From: Adenophora triphylla var. japonica
Taxonomy: Eukaryota > Streptophyta > Magnoliopsida > Asterales > Campanulaceae
NCBI GenBank assembly: GCA_022495995.1
Contig: JAFEMH010000168.1
Location: forward strand, 1 to 64,000
Direction of reading: 5' to 3'
Length of the DNA: 64,000 bases
The number at the start of each line of letters is the position of its first letter. The first letter of the stretch is position 1. The notes beneath the pieces were generated by a model. That model saw only the letters and a list, made by a program, of their open reading frames with translations, did no database searches and had not been told where the DNA came from. Below, in pieces: positions 9,617 to 22,063 of this stretch. The position numbers and the translations under genes were made by a program.

Positions 9617-11741
9617 CTGTAACTTGGCTTTTGCAGATAACATCGGAGACCCTTCATTTGCATCGGTGTTGAATAACACTTGATCGGGTATGGCCTCCAC
9701 GTACTCAAATGCGCTAGGATCCCGCTTCGTGGATTTGAGGATCTTAGCACTCTTTGCTTTAGGACGACCCTTATTATTTGTTTTAAGCTGCGGGTTCATT
9801 AGCCATTGTTGTTGCGGGATGACAAATCTCGGTCAATCTCCGAACAATCAAATTCTTTAGGTTCGTGGGCTGCCTCAAATCTTAAATCAAGAGTATTGCG
9901 AATCTCATTGTACCGATTTCGAATCTCTTCTTCAATATCATCATCGTAACTCATGATCGGTAGGGTATCTAACTTGCGCCAAAATGCATGAACTTTATCA
10001 AGTGGGATGGGCGAGTTGAATTGCATGGTGTGCAAGCTCATGTGGACAAGGGAGCCCGCATGCCGATCTCACCGCACACCCACACAACAATGGATCTCGG
10101 CTACCATCATATAGAGAATCCAGGTGAGTTGAAAAATCAAATCCAATGCATTTATAGACACCGTGCCTCTAACCTCACTCCATAGCGATGACTTGAATTT
10201 GTGTTGAACCACATCCTGCTTTTCTCAAATGAGGCAATGATTGCAAATATGGGAGCATTCGATGAGTTTATGAATTTGTTTCCAACATGTCTCAAATGCT
10301 CCCCGGCTCGATCCAAGTTGTTTCTTCAATAAGGCATGTTGACTCTCCACCCTAACATAGGTTACGCAATTTATTAGCATATAATTAACAAAACATCAAA
10401 ACATATGACAGAAAACATAAAGTTCCCACGATATACCTGTTTGTAGTCAAGTTGTCAAAGTGCATAACATGGTTTGTCCAACACGAGACAAATCTTTCTT
10501 TGTAAGGCACAATCATTTGGTTCGGGACATAATTGACCGCATCGGGATATTGGCGTAATCTTCGATAATCGGACGTAAATAGTCATCAAACGATGCCTCC
10601 GTATCAGCTTGGACCATTACATTCCAATGAAGAATGAACGCCTCCCAAATCTCTTGCATATCAAACATTTTCTTGCATTTTGCTAGAATATTCCTGTTGA
10701 TATGCCATCGACAAAGCAAATGAGTTGTCGTTGGGAACGTCTCACGAATTGCATTCATCAAGGCAAGCTCCCTATCGGTCACGATAACATTAGGAAGACA
10801 TGATTGATCCATCAAAGATTTCAACACTTCACATGCCCACGTGTAGTTTCCTTCTTTCTCAGCCTCTAGGTATACACCAGAAATTAAGAAGGTCATTTTG
10901 GTTGAAGTCACGCCCACAATCTCAAGCAAAGGTAAGTTGTACCTATTTGTTTTGTAAGTGCAATCCATGAACAAGACGTATGAAAATGCCTTCATCAATT
11001 CAATGCTTTTCGGATGAGCAAAGAATATCTCCTTAATGACATTTGTATTCTCGCATTGCCGATATTTGAAGTGATAAGCATGCTCGGTCAATTTAAACAT
11101 GAGTTGTTGGATTTGAGAACGACCCGCACGCTCAGTTGCCCTGTTCTTCACTCGCGCATTATAAATAGTCCGTATTATGGACTTGTTTTTCGGAAATTTC
11201 TCTTTTAATCCATGTAAAATATCCTTCGGCCGGGTATTTGCATGTGACAATTCTATCACGTACTCCTCCTCTGATTTAAGTAATCGATCGGCATAAGAGT
11301 GACCCAACATGGATTCGCAAATAGGATGATTGTGAAAGCCACAAACCACTTTTAATTGCCATTGACCATCAACCGTGACTTGTCTGGCGTTCAACTGAAA
11401 CTTACAACCGCATTTCTTTGTTCCGCTCTCTCTATTTTTCTTTTTTTTCCCAATTCCAATATTTCAAGGTTGGCAGTTCCTTGAGAGGACAGAGAGATTG
11501 GTTTTTCCTTGTATTTCCCCCAGCGATCACAAACAAGCGTCATTCGAGGAGCGGAATTACGGCTCCCGTTATCCGACCGACCGACTACGATGACAAACCC
11601 ATGCTCTTCCCCCTTTTTACGCACCCATTCAAACATTATTTTTCGGTCTCGAAAAAACAAGGGCATTGTGAATTCTGGGGTGTAGTCTCGCAAAACGCTT
11701 TCAAAATCAACCGAGATATAGTTGTTGTCACCCAGGGAATA
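9617..11741 (-). pseudogene. MULE transposase, FAR1-type DNA-binding, DDE and SWIM domains
   Basis: Exon 2 starts at 11741 after a TTGCAG acceptor and joins exon 1 (34768-34736) in phase 0. The first 150 residues are a FAR1/WRKY-GCM1-like zinc domain (EWVRKKGEEHGF, CGCKF, CGFHNHP); a one-base shift occurs at about 11425. The MULE catalytic region follows: FMDCTYKTNRYNLPLLE (first Asp), VIVTDRELALMNAI (second Asp) and CRWHINRNILAKC (the C-x2-H signature). After a shift near 10540 come PYKERFVSCWTN, an intron (about 10350-10435) and RVESQHALLKKQLGSSRGAF. A SWIM-like segment (CGCAVR...CGLPCPHELA), DKVHAFWRKLDTLP and a basic linker lead to the OTU exon. The transposase binds the terminal repeats and cuts and joins DNA in the nucleus. 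At least four frameshifts make it non-functional as read. Confidence 0.85.
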
Positions 11742-11796
11742 CTGCAACAATTAAATAAAACAACAAGGGAGGTGTAAGCAGAAAAACAAAGGTTCG

Positions 11797-11994
11797 GCAA
11801 GTGGTGGTCGAATTTTCTTCGACGGTTCGGCTGGGTGTGGCCGAATAATTTCAAATTTTCGGCCAGTATTGACCGAAAAATTTCAAATTTTCGGCCAGTA
11901 CTGACCGAAAAATAGACCAGAATCGGCAAACCAGAGCCGAATTTGTTTGAAATTTCGGCCGGGTGTGGCCGAACCATAGCTATATTTCGGCCGG
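11797..11994. repeat. TCGGCC palindrome array 3 (transposase intron 1), split by a retrotransposon
   Basis: Units such as TTCGGCCAGTACTGACCGAA repeat about every 31 bp between the exon 2 acceptor and the Ogre-like insertion. The array resumes on the other side at 34630-34680. It is the same motif family as in the PMD intron and the intergenic region. Confidence 0.85.
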
Positions 11995-13041
11995 TGTAGC
12001 GATGCGCGAATTTTTCGAATAACAGAGTCGCCACTTATTATTTATTTAGGAAAACAATAAGAAAAACCTTAAAAAGAGATTTGAGGGTTCGGGGGTTAAG
12101 TTATCGAATGAGTAGGTCGAGGAGCATCCATTCCACCCAATCCGGAGATCGGTCTTGCCAATTGAGTATTATCAATCTTTTTAATTACCAATTAAATAAA
12201 GAACAAGAAAACCCTAATCAATTTCTTGATTAGGAATGTCGGATTGCACGCTTCGAGATCGCCTTCATCGATTGAAGGGACTCTAGGCTAATCCTTTTGA
12301 TGGGATTACACCACTCTAAAAGCCAATAAAGAGAGATTAAGAAGAAAAGAGTAAAAGTATAGGAGTTTACATAGTTTAGGGAGGATTTGATTTAGAACGT
12401 GGTTCTAAGATGTTTTCTCGATCGAGAAGTGATTTGGGCAGAGTTTCGACTCAATATGAGAGTCAAATCTTGATGCGGACAGAGCTTCGCCTCAATCCTT
12501 GATTCGGGTTTGGATGTTTGTTGATCAACAGGGTTGATAAACAAACTTTAGGTGATTTTAGGGAGGTTTTGTGAGTGATTTGAAGGTATCTTTCGTGGAG
12601 AGAAACCAACAAATTGTGTGTGTTGTGTGGAAATCTGGACCCCTGAAACAGTGGAAGTCACCAAGTATTTATAGGGGTTTAAGAGGTAGAGGTGGAGAGG
12701 TAAAATACTCCTAGGAAGCTTCCAGAACTCAATTCTGATTGGAGAACCTGATTAGATGAGGTTTATCAAGAAAGGAGGTTGAAACGGAGAAGGAGAGTGA
12801 TTTCTGCACATCCTGTCGAGGGGATATCTCGCGCTAGATATGATATCTCGTGCGAGATATCTAGTCTGATGACTATTTTGTCCTCTTCAGTTTATTCCGT
12901 TAGTCAGTTAGGTCCAAAACTAACGAGGTTAGTTAGAAACTTAACGAAACATGACGAAACTGATACGCTTTCATCAAAACATAAAAGAGAGACTAAGAGT
13001 AGTGTAATCATGATTTATTGGTTCAGAATGGGGTGTCTACA
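11995..13041 (-). repeat. Ogre-like 3' LTR (left)
   Basis: 1047 bp, begins TGTAGCGATGCGCGAA and ends GGGGTGTCTACA in the plus sense. It contains a pair of palindromes around TCTCGCGC-AGA and TCTCGTGCGAGA (12825-12862) and an inner GAGTCGCCAC similar to the primer site. Confidence 0.92.
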
Positions 13042-13053
13042 GAGCCCCTCGGC
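13042..13053 (-). other. Ogre-like polypurine tract candidate
   Basis: On the minus strand the bases before the 3' LTR read CCGAGGGGCTCT, a short purine-rich block in the expected place. Only 118 bp of the outer element remain between this LTR and the nested copia. Confidence 0.45.
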
Positions 13054-13159
13054 GACAGGTCTTATGAAAGAAGAAATGTCGTCGATAGAAAAGACATCAT
13101 TCTGAACATTGGGATAGTCGTGCCGCACGGCTGCCTACGTATCTCTAAGAGAGAATCAG

Positions 13160-14609
13160 TGTTAGGTCCTGAATGGTAGGAATCAGGCTAGAGGGGGGGG
13201 GGGTGAATAGCCTGATTAAAACTTTTTGCTTGAAAAGTCTTAGTCTTTGTAAAAGGTTGTAGGAAACACACTTGCTAACCGTTAGATTAGATTTGCACAG
13301 CGGAATTACGGTTAGGCTAGGTTTACAGCCGGTTAGGTGGAGTTTAAAAAACAATACGTTAAAAATCCTTATGCAAACAAAACAAGTTATATTTCCAAGT
13401 AAGACAAACAAGTTGAGCAGTAGGTTGAGTCAATAGGTTGTGACCAGTTGAGAGAATGTCAACCAGTTACAACTACACAAAAATAAACAAACACACAGAA
13501 GAATGACATATTGTTTGAAGAGGTTCACAGTGTTAAATAACTGCTACGTCCTCTACCAAGTTTGGTCAGAACTTGGATTTGTGAAAGTGCACTACTATAT
13601 TAATGGTATCTACCTATTACAAGTTGCAAGCCAATGATTGAAGGCTGCCAAACTAAAGGTGACCACTAACGGATCGTGCTACAATAAAGACCTGGTGTTT
13701 TCTAGAGATGTGCTCACAAGTTGAGCTGATTTCTCTAGGGTGTTGTGTGTGAATCAATCAATGTGTTCCAAATGTAGTCTAATGAAGAAACACTACAATA
13801 TTGATTGAGGTGCACAGTGTATAAGTCCTACAGAGATGTCTAGTGAATAAGAGGACTTGAATTGAATGCTTTGAACTATGGAGATTGCAGGATGGAAGTT
13901 CAGAGCAACTCACTCTCAAGAATCATAAATGCACCAACCTTCTTCAATGCTCCAGGGAAGCTATTTATAGTGAACTTTGAAAAGGAGCCGTTGTCTTTTG
14001 AAGAGGTTGCAATGATGACTTGATCAGGCATGCCTTTGAATTGAAGGATCTTTGCATTAAATGCCTGAGATAGGAGAGAGAAGATTTTCCTTGAGTGGTT
14101 GAAAGGATGTGAGTGCGAGTCATTTTGACAATCTATTTTGAGCTTCGACGGCCGCGGGAATGTCACTTCGCCGTCTATTCGGCATGCTTGCCTTACCAAC
14201 TTTAGCTAAAGGGGTTCTTTGGGTAGTTGGGAGCAATAAATGCTTCGGTTAGGCTAGGGTGAGGAAAGCTTGCTGAGAAAGCCTTAAGCGGCAAAGGATA
14301 GGATACAACAGTGAAGGTTACATCCGCTAGGTAGGCAACCGGTTAGGTTGACACATCGGTTAGGAACTCAACCGGTTAGGTGACCAAACCGAGTAACTCA
14401 CAAAAACAGCATGGGGGCAAATCTTCACACCTTCAAGTCTTCAAGGTCTTGAGAAAATTACATGAAATAAAAACACTGGCACTAGCATTAAGGGGACCTA
14501 TCATACATAGAAAAATTCTATTGGGTCTAATTAAAATTAGGGGTCCACATTAATGCTTGTTGTGATTGGGTTTAAGCAATTCTAAACCTAAGCATATATT
14601 TGACTAACA
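13160..14609 (-). repeat. Sirevirus-like 3' LTR (left)
   Basis: 1450 bp, begins TGTTAGGTCCTGAATGG and ends GACTAACA. It differs from the 5' LTR at about twenty places (substitutions and small indels), clustered in two zones: roughly 13400-13560 and 14110-14420. Confidence 0.9.
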
Positions 14610-14625
14610 ATCTCCTCCTAATTGC
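14610..14625 (-). other. Sirevirus-like polypurine tract
   Basis: Minus-strand TTAGGAGGAGAT lies immediately before the 3' LTR, the expected plus-strand priming site. Confidence 0.65.
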
Positions 14626-14980
14626 TTAAGTCCAATCACCCTAGGTTAGCATCATCCTGACTTAGTAAAAGAATGACTGAAATTTTATCTATTAGATATG
14701 TCATTCCCTAAGTCAAGTAACATCATAGATGTAACCTAAGAAAGCTTACAGATAGATTGAAAGCTTAGAAATTTAAAACAAGTTAAAGTAAAATATTTTT
14801 GAATGAGTAAACCTGCAAGATGAAATAGTTAGAATAGTTTGAACATTCAAAAATAATTAAAAAAAATAAGGAAAGACAAGTCATTCAAAACAACAGAGTT
14901 TGAGGTTAAGGAAATCTCATTGATTAGTCTTCAACCGGTTAAGCAAAAGATGGAAAGACAAGTTCCTCATCGGTTACATT

Positions 14981-17900
14981 CTAGACTGGGCGCGGGATCA
15001 TCGGTTGGAGGCAAATCCTTGGGGTGCGAGAAGGAGGGGTAGCCGATGGGTAGGCCGGTTGAGTGCGAGATTTCTTGGCTGACTTCTTGGCTTCCTTTTC
15101 ATCTCTCTTCCTTTTCTTTCTAGCAGACTTCTCAGCATCACAGTCAGCTAGCATCTTCTTGAGGACTTCATTTTCAGTTTTAAGCTTGATCCTCTCAGTT
15201 AGGGATGACCAAATCCGGTCCGGTTCCGGTTCAAGGCCTTGAACCGCCGGTTCCGGTTCGGCGAGGAGGTGAACCTTAACCGGCCCGCTTTTCTCACGGT
15301 TCCGGTTATCCGGTTCCGGTTTTCTCACGGTTTTGGTCGGTTAGGGCTTTCGGTCCTTAAGCCTAGGTTCTATTGAAAAACAACAAATTTTCGTCCGGTT
15401 CCGGGCTTTTTCCGGTCCAATTCACCATTTTGGTGAACCTTAACCGGCCCGCCTCCAAACCGGTTCCGATTACCCCGGTTCCGGTTTTCTCCACGGTTCA
15501 TGGCGGTTCCGGGCTTTTCCGGGCCGGTTCCGGTCCGGTTTTCCGGTTCCGGTCCGGTTCCGGTCCGGTTTGGCCATCCCTACTCTCAGTGTTGGTCTTT
15601 CTAAATAATGAGGCTTGATCGGCTAGCTTCTGATTCAGCTTCTTGATTTCTTCGGTTGCAAGCTTGAGATCGGTTTGGGCATCCTTGGCAGTGTTCAGGA
15701 GTTCCTTGTTCAATTGGGTCAAGGCACCTAGCTGAGTGGAGAGATCAGTTATCTTGGCATCTTTATCAAACAAATCGGCCACATAGTTAGCTAGGTCCTT
15801 TGCATAACCGTGCTCCATTCTGTCTAACCTCTTTTCTTCCTCCTCCTGATTGGACTTAACCATACTCGCAACCAGGGCATCATAAAAGTTCACAAAGATC
15901 ACGAACAACAACAGGACGGTTGAGTTCATCATCAGGAACTGGTTGAGGAGCATCAGGGGAAGGATCAGCATCATTATCGGTAGAAGAGTCACCGGTTGAA
16001 GAGGCGATATAGGTTTGGAGGATCAGTTGGAGGAGCAGTAACAACTGTCAAGGCTTGAACCGGTTGGGGAATGAACACTTGGATGGCAAGGGAAGGATTT
16101 GGTGGAGAAAGGGGAACGGTAGGAGGCTTCTCAGTTAGATGTGCAGAGAGGGGAATAGAGCGACCGGTAAGAGATGGAGTTGGAGAACCTGTAGAGGCAT
16201 CGGTTGAAGAATCGGTTGGAGAGGCGACATGAGCTGGACCGATCTAGAGACTTGGCCGGTTGGAGAAAATGTAATCTCCTCATCAACGAGATACGGAAGA
16301 AGCAATAGAGGGGCGAACACGAGGAAATCATTGGGGTCGAAGAGATCGAGGGAGTCGACTCAAGGCTAAGAGTAATGGCATTCGAATATCATGGGCTTCA
16401 TCAAATGCGGAGGCAATAAGATGCTCAGCCGGTAGGGAGCCAATGATAAAGCATGTTGCCTTGATCGAATCAAAGGAATAACCCTGAGAGCTAGGAGTAG
16501 AAGGGATGCTTGCCGAATGTTGCTCCATGGCCTAGGATTGCCATTTCTCAAAATAGAAAGCTGAGGCACATTTGGCATTAACCCAACTCTGTGAGTAACT
16601 TCGTAGCACCATCTCACAATACGTAGCTCCAAAACCTGAGTAATACGGTTGTTGACCGAAAGATACCGCATGAAGATATTATCAGAAGAAAATGTGCATT
16701 CATCTGGTCCAGAGGCAGGTTGAGCCACTCCATCTTGAATTCTTATGTGGCGAAGTCTTTGAGATTGGGAAGGAGAGACTGTCGGTTTCTGCTTTGAAGG
16801 GAATTTGGTGATCAACTGTTGATCGGTTTTGGAGGGCTTGACCGATTGACCCTTGGGAGGTGGAAACCGAAGGCGAAGTTTGAGTGCAACCGGTTTCTGG
16901 GCTTTGAAACTTGTTTCTCCAGGGCCAACGGTTCTGGACAGATAGAAAGGAACATCAACCTCTTTTTCTTTCAACTTTTTGAGTTCTTGGGAAAATGGAG
17001 GAGGATCAGAAACCAACTTATACTCAGCACGGCTAGTAATCTTCTCATGGGGTTCAAAGAGTGGAATACCATGAGGGGTTCGAGGAATGGAAGATCTGGT
17101 TGTATAATAGTTTAAGGGAGAGAAGATGTCTTTTTGAAGAACGCAAGGATCAGCATAAGCCGGTGGGACGGCGGGATCCAAGATATTAAATTCTTCTTCA
17201 TCATCGAAATTTCTTCCACAAAGAAATCGGAATCTCCATCGGGAGCATCAGAAGTAGGAATAGTAGAAGATGGAGGTACGGACCGAGTCTCCTCCTCAAC
17301 TCTTGGAGGGCTAGAAAGCATAGACTGAATTTCTCTTACTTGACTATCAAGAATTGAAGCTTGAAGAGCTTGAGCAGTGGCAAGAGCATCGGCTCGGTCT
17401 TGTAGCCGCTTTTCCTCTACATCAAAAAGGCTAACAGCCACAGCTTGCTGCAGAAGTACATCATCAGGATCAATCGGTTGAGAAACTCTAACCGGTTCAG
17501 AAGATACAACGGTTGGAGAGATTGAAACCGGTGGAGGCATCATCGGTTGAGTAGAGGCTGGGATGTCGGTAGAGCCTCCTCCCAAAGGGGTAACCGGTGA
17601 CGTATCGGTAATGCCTCCTCCCAAGCTTCTAACCGTTGCCATCGGTTTGGGAGTGGTAAAAGCTTGATTCGAGCTCTCCATCCGGTCAGGTTTGTCCTCA
17701 TCATCATCATCAGAACTTGAATTGGAACTAGATTCAGCAACCTCTTCAGATTTTTCTTTTTCTTCCTCCTCATCTTCAAACATGGCATATTGCTCTTCAT
17801 TAGTAACCGTAGGCCATTTGGTAGAGGTGGACTGTACTGCAGAAAAGAAATCGGCTAAGGAAATATTTCCAGCCGCCTTGAATTCATTGTCCATATCCAG

Positions 17901-19533
17901 TAAATTATCTAACAAATCCATCACATTCCTGATAAGCTGATTCTTCCTTGGGCCAAGGCAAACCGGTTCAGAGTCAAAGTTTGGAAGAGTATCCATATCC
18001 ATTTCATATCTCCCAGACTGGTAAAGATCTGTCTCAATCAAGGTATCTTCAGCTTCATAGAGAATAGCAAAGTCAGCCCATACAGCTTGGACCATCATGT
18101 CCTGCCTCATTCTATCTTGAGCTAGGAAGACAGCATTCCATTTGAGGGGAAGCTGATCAAAAAATTTGTTGTATTGCTTGATAAGACTGCGCCTAGAAGC
18201 GGAAAGATCAAAATTTCTGAGACGGCAAGGTCTGCTGAAGTACACACCCTTCTCAATATGTCGGTTTCCAAAATCAATGTAATCTTGGATGTTGCCAGCC
18301 GGTACGGAAGACTTGTTGATTTCATGGAATTGAAGCAACTTCCGAATAAAACGGCGGCAAATGATCAATAGGATAAACCCAACTAGGAGAGGGAGCAGAC
18401 TGAGGGTTGATAGCCCATGGATTGTTGTGGAAAATGTGGAAGGTAGGATTTCTGATCGGTTGGCATCGTCGGTAAGAGGGATTAGAGGCGTGACCGGTGA
18501 TAGGTATGTCATCGGTCAAGGTGTCATGGCTAAGTAATCGGTTGGGGATAAAGGGTATAAATGAAGAAATATCGGCTTCAATTCTCTTTCTTCTTTCTGC
18601 ATTTTCCTTGGCTATTTGGGAAGGAGTTTTTGGGATTGGCTTTGATTTTGAAGTGGCTGGAGGAGGAGTAACTGGTTTGGAGGATTCAGTTGACGGCTTC
18701 TTCTTCGGCTGAGAGGTCTTCTTCTTAGCCGGTTGGGCTTCGGTTGGGGCAGCAATGGGAGCCATCGGTTTGGCTTCTCTAAGAATTCTTGCTTGATCGG
18801 CCTTGTCGAAAGCTTTGACAAAGGACTTAGGAACAGAAGGCTGACCACCAGAAATAGTAAAGATTGAAGGGATTCTCAAGAGAATTCTACTCATCAGAAG
18901 ATAATGGATTGGCTTGGCCTTGTTAGATCTGGACAAGGGCTTCTCCTTCTGGAATTTCTTGAAGGCAATTAGGATAACACGATAGATGAAGGAGCACCAG
19001 TTGAATCTCCTTTGAAGCATAACGACTGCCATGGCTTCCCATTGTATCATGGTGATACAATGATGAGAACCAGACCGGCAAATCACACATCGGTCAATGA
19101 CTTCGGTTAGGGCATAATGAACAGCATCCAAATCAGCTTTCTTGTTCCCTTCACCGGTCACGAATGGATCGGTTCCACGGACGGTAGCCCAGGCGGCTTC
19201 CATATCCTTTGAAGTGACAGAAGAGGAACCGGTTGAGGGAAGAGTAGGGAAAGCTTCGGCTATGGAGGATGGGGAGAAATCAACAGAGAAACCACTAACT
19301 GAAGAAGTAATGTGAGAAACAACACCGGGCTTGGGATTATCATCAACTACGCCATTGTTGAAGAACTCATTGACAAGCTCATACAGAATATCATCATTCC
19401 CCTCTGGCATCAAGAACGGCAACAACCCGGAAGCAACTAACATGGCTTGGAGGATCTTCCCTTCTTCAGATTCGAAGAAGCTTGGTAGAATGTAACCTCC
19501 GAAAATGTCTTTCTTGGTTGGTTTGGGAGCCAT
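14981..19533 (-). pseudogene. Extra ORF downstream of pol (Sirevirus env-like/additional ORF)
   Basis: Starts MAPKPTKKDIFGGYILPSFF at 19533. The first 400 residues form a globular domain resembling the 'putative plant transposon protein' type (ALTEVIDRCVICRSG, RRFNWCSFIYRVILIAF). Next come a Lys/Pro/Ser-rich linker, a helical part (DYIDFGNRHIEKGVYFSRPC) and a very acidic Ser/Asp stretch near 17700-17800. The C-terminus is coiled-coil rich (KDAKITDLSTQLGALTQLNK), with a basic end (RKKRKRDEKEAKKSAKKS) stopping at 14981. Frameshifts at about 18350, 17130 and 16400-16000 break it, and a hAT-type MITE at 15200-15582 splits the coiled coil. Rebuilt length would be about 1,390 residues. The function of such ORFs is unknown; I see no convincing signal peptide or fusion motif, so 'env-like' rests on position only. 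Confidence 0.65.
15200..15582. mobile_element. hAT-type MITE, CCGGTT-rich
   Basis: 383 bp with inverted ends TAGGGATGACCAAATCCGG and, reversed, TAGGGATGGCCAAACCGG. It is flanked by a perfect 8-bp duplication CTCTCAGT (15192-15199 and 15583-15590), the hallmark of hAT insertion. The interior is a run of CCGGTTCC-type iterations with an inverted symmetry around the middle. It carries no protein, so it depends on a hAT transposase elsewhere. It is inserted in the coiled-coil part of the Sirevirus extra ORF. Confidence 0.9.
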
Positions 19534-20403
19534 CTGTCAAAAGATTTAAGAATCAAAAACATTCTAAGTTAGAACACATTTCAAAAGAAAACAATGTAAG
19601 TGAGGTTATGATTTTGAAAATAGTTCTAGTTCTTCAAGTTAAAAGAATTTGAGTATTTAGAAAAACTTTACCAGAAAGGATTAGAGTTCGAAGAACAAAG
19701 AGAGAATGGAATTTGAATTCTTGAAAGTTCAAAGCTTTTGCAGAGAGAGAGGAAATCGGAAAGCTTGAATGAAGTGTTGTATTTCCTTATATAGTAGAGA
19801 GAGATAGAAGATGGAAAGGTTTCTTGTAATAAAGAAAACGTTTCAACTGCATGGCACAGATATTTAAAAAGATATTGAACACGATTTTAAATATGAGGGA
19901 TAAAAACTAGGTACGTGTGTGCAGCAGTTAAACCATAATGCAATAATGACAAAAAGATAACCTTTTGATAAACTGGAATGATACAGAAGTTACCTTTTTG
20001 GTCACAAAATTTTAAATTTGACCAATCATCAAGTACAAAAAGGACGGTAGTAGGAGGGAGTGGGGAACAGCAATGATGCTTTGTCAGTATAGGGTAAGGC
20101 GGTAGACGGCTGATGGGATTGATGGGACTTGTCGGCTAGGTAATGATCAATCGGTTGAGCTGACGTCACCACATTAGGCTTGACCGATCAAGGATATGAT
20201 CGGTTAGACAATGAAAATTGGTCGGTTAGGATAGAAGGCTTTTGCATCGGTTAGGGACCATCGGTTAGGGGATGCTTTTAATCGGTTAGGATATCTTACA
20301 TACCGGTTGAGAGTAGGACAAGATCATCGGTTGAGCATAAGCAAATGAGGCACCATCATGATCGGCTGAGAGCTTTTACAGACAGCAAGGTTAGCACAAT
20401 AAA
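19534..20403 (-). other. Spacer between RNase H and the extra ORF, rich in CGGTT motifs
   Basis: No coding region. Between 20140 and 20370 there are about ten copies of ATCGGTTAGG, ACCGGTTGAG and close variants. The left part is A-rich and may include a splice acceptor or promoter for the extra ORF; none can be assigned. Confidence 0.6.
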
Positions 20404-22063
20404 TTAACGAATATCAATCATGCCTAGTTCTCCTCTAAGGAATTCAAATCTTTTAATGTCCAAAGGTTTTGTCAAAATATCAGCTAGTTGATAATCAGTA
20501 TGGACTTTTAAAAGAACAATGTTACCCTTTTCAACGTGATCCTTGAGGAAGTGATATTTGATATCTATGTGCTTGGTCTTTGAATGCATCACAGGATTGT
20601 TGGAGACTGATATTGCTGAGGTATTATCACAATAAATAGGACATACTTCTTGAGGGATTTCATAGTCCACCAGTTGTTGCTTCATCCATAGAATTTGTGA
20701 ACAAAGAACTTCCAGCGGCTATATACTCAGCTTCAGTCGTAGAAGTGGAAATTGATGCCTGTTTCTTGCAAGACCAGGAAACCAACCGGTTACCTAGAAA
20801 TTGACAAGTTCCACTAGTACTTTTCCTGGTGACCCTACAAGCTGCAAAATCAGCATCTGAATAACCAATTAGTGTAAATGATGAATCTTTCGGATACCAC
20901 AAACCTAAGTTAGCAGTTCCCAAAAGATATCTAATGATTCTTTTGACAGCTTGCAAATGAGATTCTCTAGGGTCAGCTTGAAATCTAGCACATACACATA
21001 CGGCAAACATGATATCTGGCCTACTAGCGGTTAAGTAAAGTAGAGAGCCTATCCTACCTCGGTAGAGTGTCATATCTACTTTCTTACCGGATTCGTCTTT
21101 GTCTAAGTGTACATTTGTGGCCATAGGAGTGCTTTGAGGACGAGCGGAATCAAGTCCAAATTTCTTGATTAGATCTTTGGTATATTTGGCTTGATTGATG
21201 AAAATACCTTCATGGGTTTGCTTAACTTGAAGTCCAAGGAAAAAGGTTAGCTCACCCATCATGCTCATCTCAAATTTGCTCTGCATAAGCTTCTCAAATC
21301 TCTTGCATAATTTTTCGTTAGTAGATCCAAAAATTATGTCATCAACATATATTTGAACTAACAATGAATGACCATTATGCTTTGCAATAAATAAGGTGGT
21401 GTCGATTTTACCTCGTTCAAACTTCTCACTAAGTAGGAATTTGGAGAGAGTTTCATACCATGCTCAAGGTGCTTGCTTGAGGTCGTACAAAGCTTTATTT
21501 AATTTGTAGACATGATTAGGCTTCTTAGGATCTTCAAAACCGGGAGGTTGATCTACATATACAAGCTCTTGAAGTTCACCATTGAGAAATGCACTTTTCA
21601 CGTCCATTTGATATAGCTTAAATTCTTTGTAGGCTGCATAGGCAAGAAATAACCTAATGGCTTCTAATCTAGCTACGGGAGCAAAAGTCTCATCATAGTC
21701 TATTCCTTCCTCCTGTCTATATCCTTTTGCCACTAATCTGGCTTTATTTCTTATAATTTTTCCAGACTCATCCAATTTATTTCTATAAACCCACTTCGTT
21801 CCAATTACTGTTTGATCACTAGGTCTAGGCACTAATTCCCAAACTTTACATCTATCAAACTGGTTAAGCTCTTCTTGCATAGCTTCTACCCAGCTGGGGT
21901 CATCAAGTGCTTCATCAGTCTTCTTTGGTTCTATGTTGGAGACCATAGCAGAGGAAAATAAACCATGTTGTTCCTCTAAGTTTCTTAATTGGCCTCTAGT
22001 CATTCTAGGTCCGAAGACATCACCAATAACATTTTCTAAAGGATGATTTCTAACTGATCTCAC
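20404..22063 (-). pseudogene. Sirevirus-like reverse transcriptase and RNase H
   Basis: RT motifs read [63 protein letters not shown] and LVQIYVDDIIFGSTN (the catalytic YVDD). RNase H follows with GYSDADFA, TEAEYIAAGSS and YCDNTSAISVSNNPVMHSKT, then the C-terminal KHIDIKYHF and ADILTKPLD. The break between 21464 and 21364 loses frame at LKQAP, and another shift occurs near 20680. RT copies the element's RNA into DNA in cytoplasmic particles and RNase H removes the RNA strand. The frame ends at 20404. Confidence 0.9.

Noticed and set aside
12779..13105. Identical 107-codon frames in both Ogre-like LTRs (also at 34367)
   Set aside because: They lie inside LTRs and cross the palindromes; conserved only because the LTRs are repeats.
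20404..20685. A separate small gene for the 93-codon frame
   Set aside because: It is the C-terminal RNase H of the Sirevirus-like pol, separated only by a frameshift.
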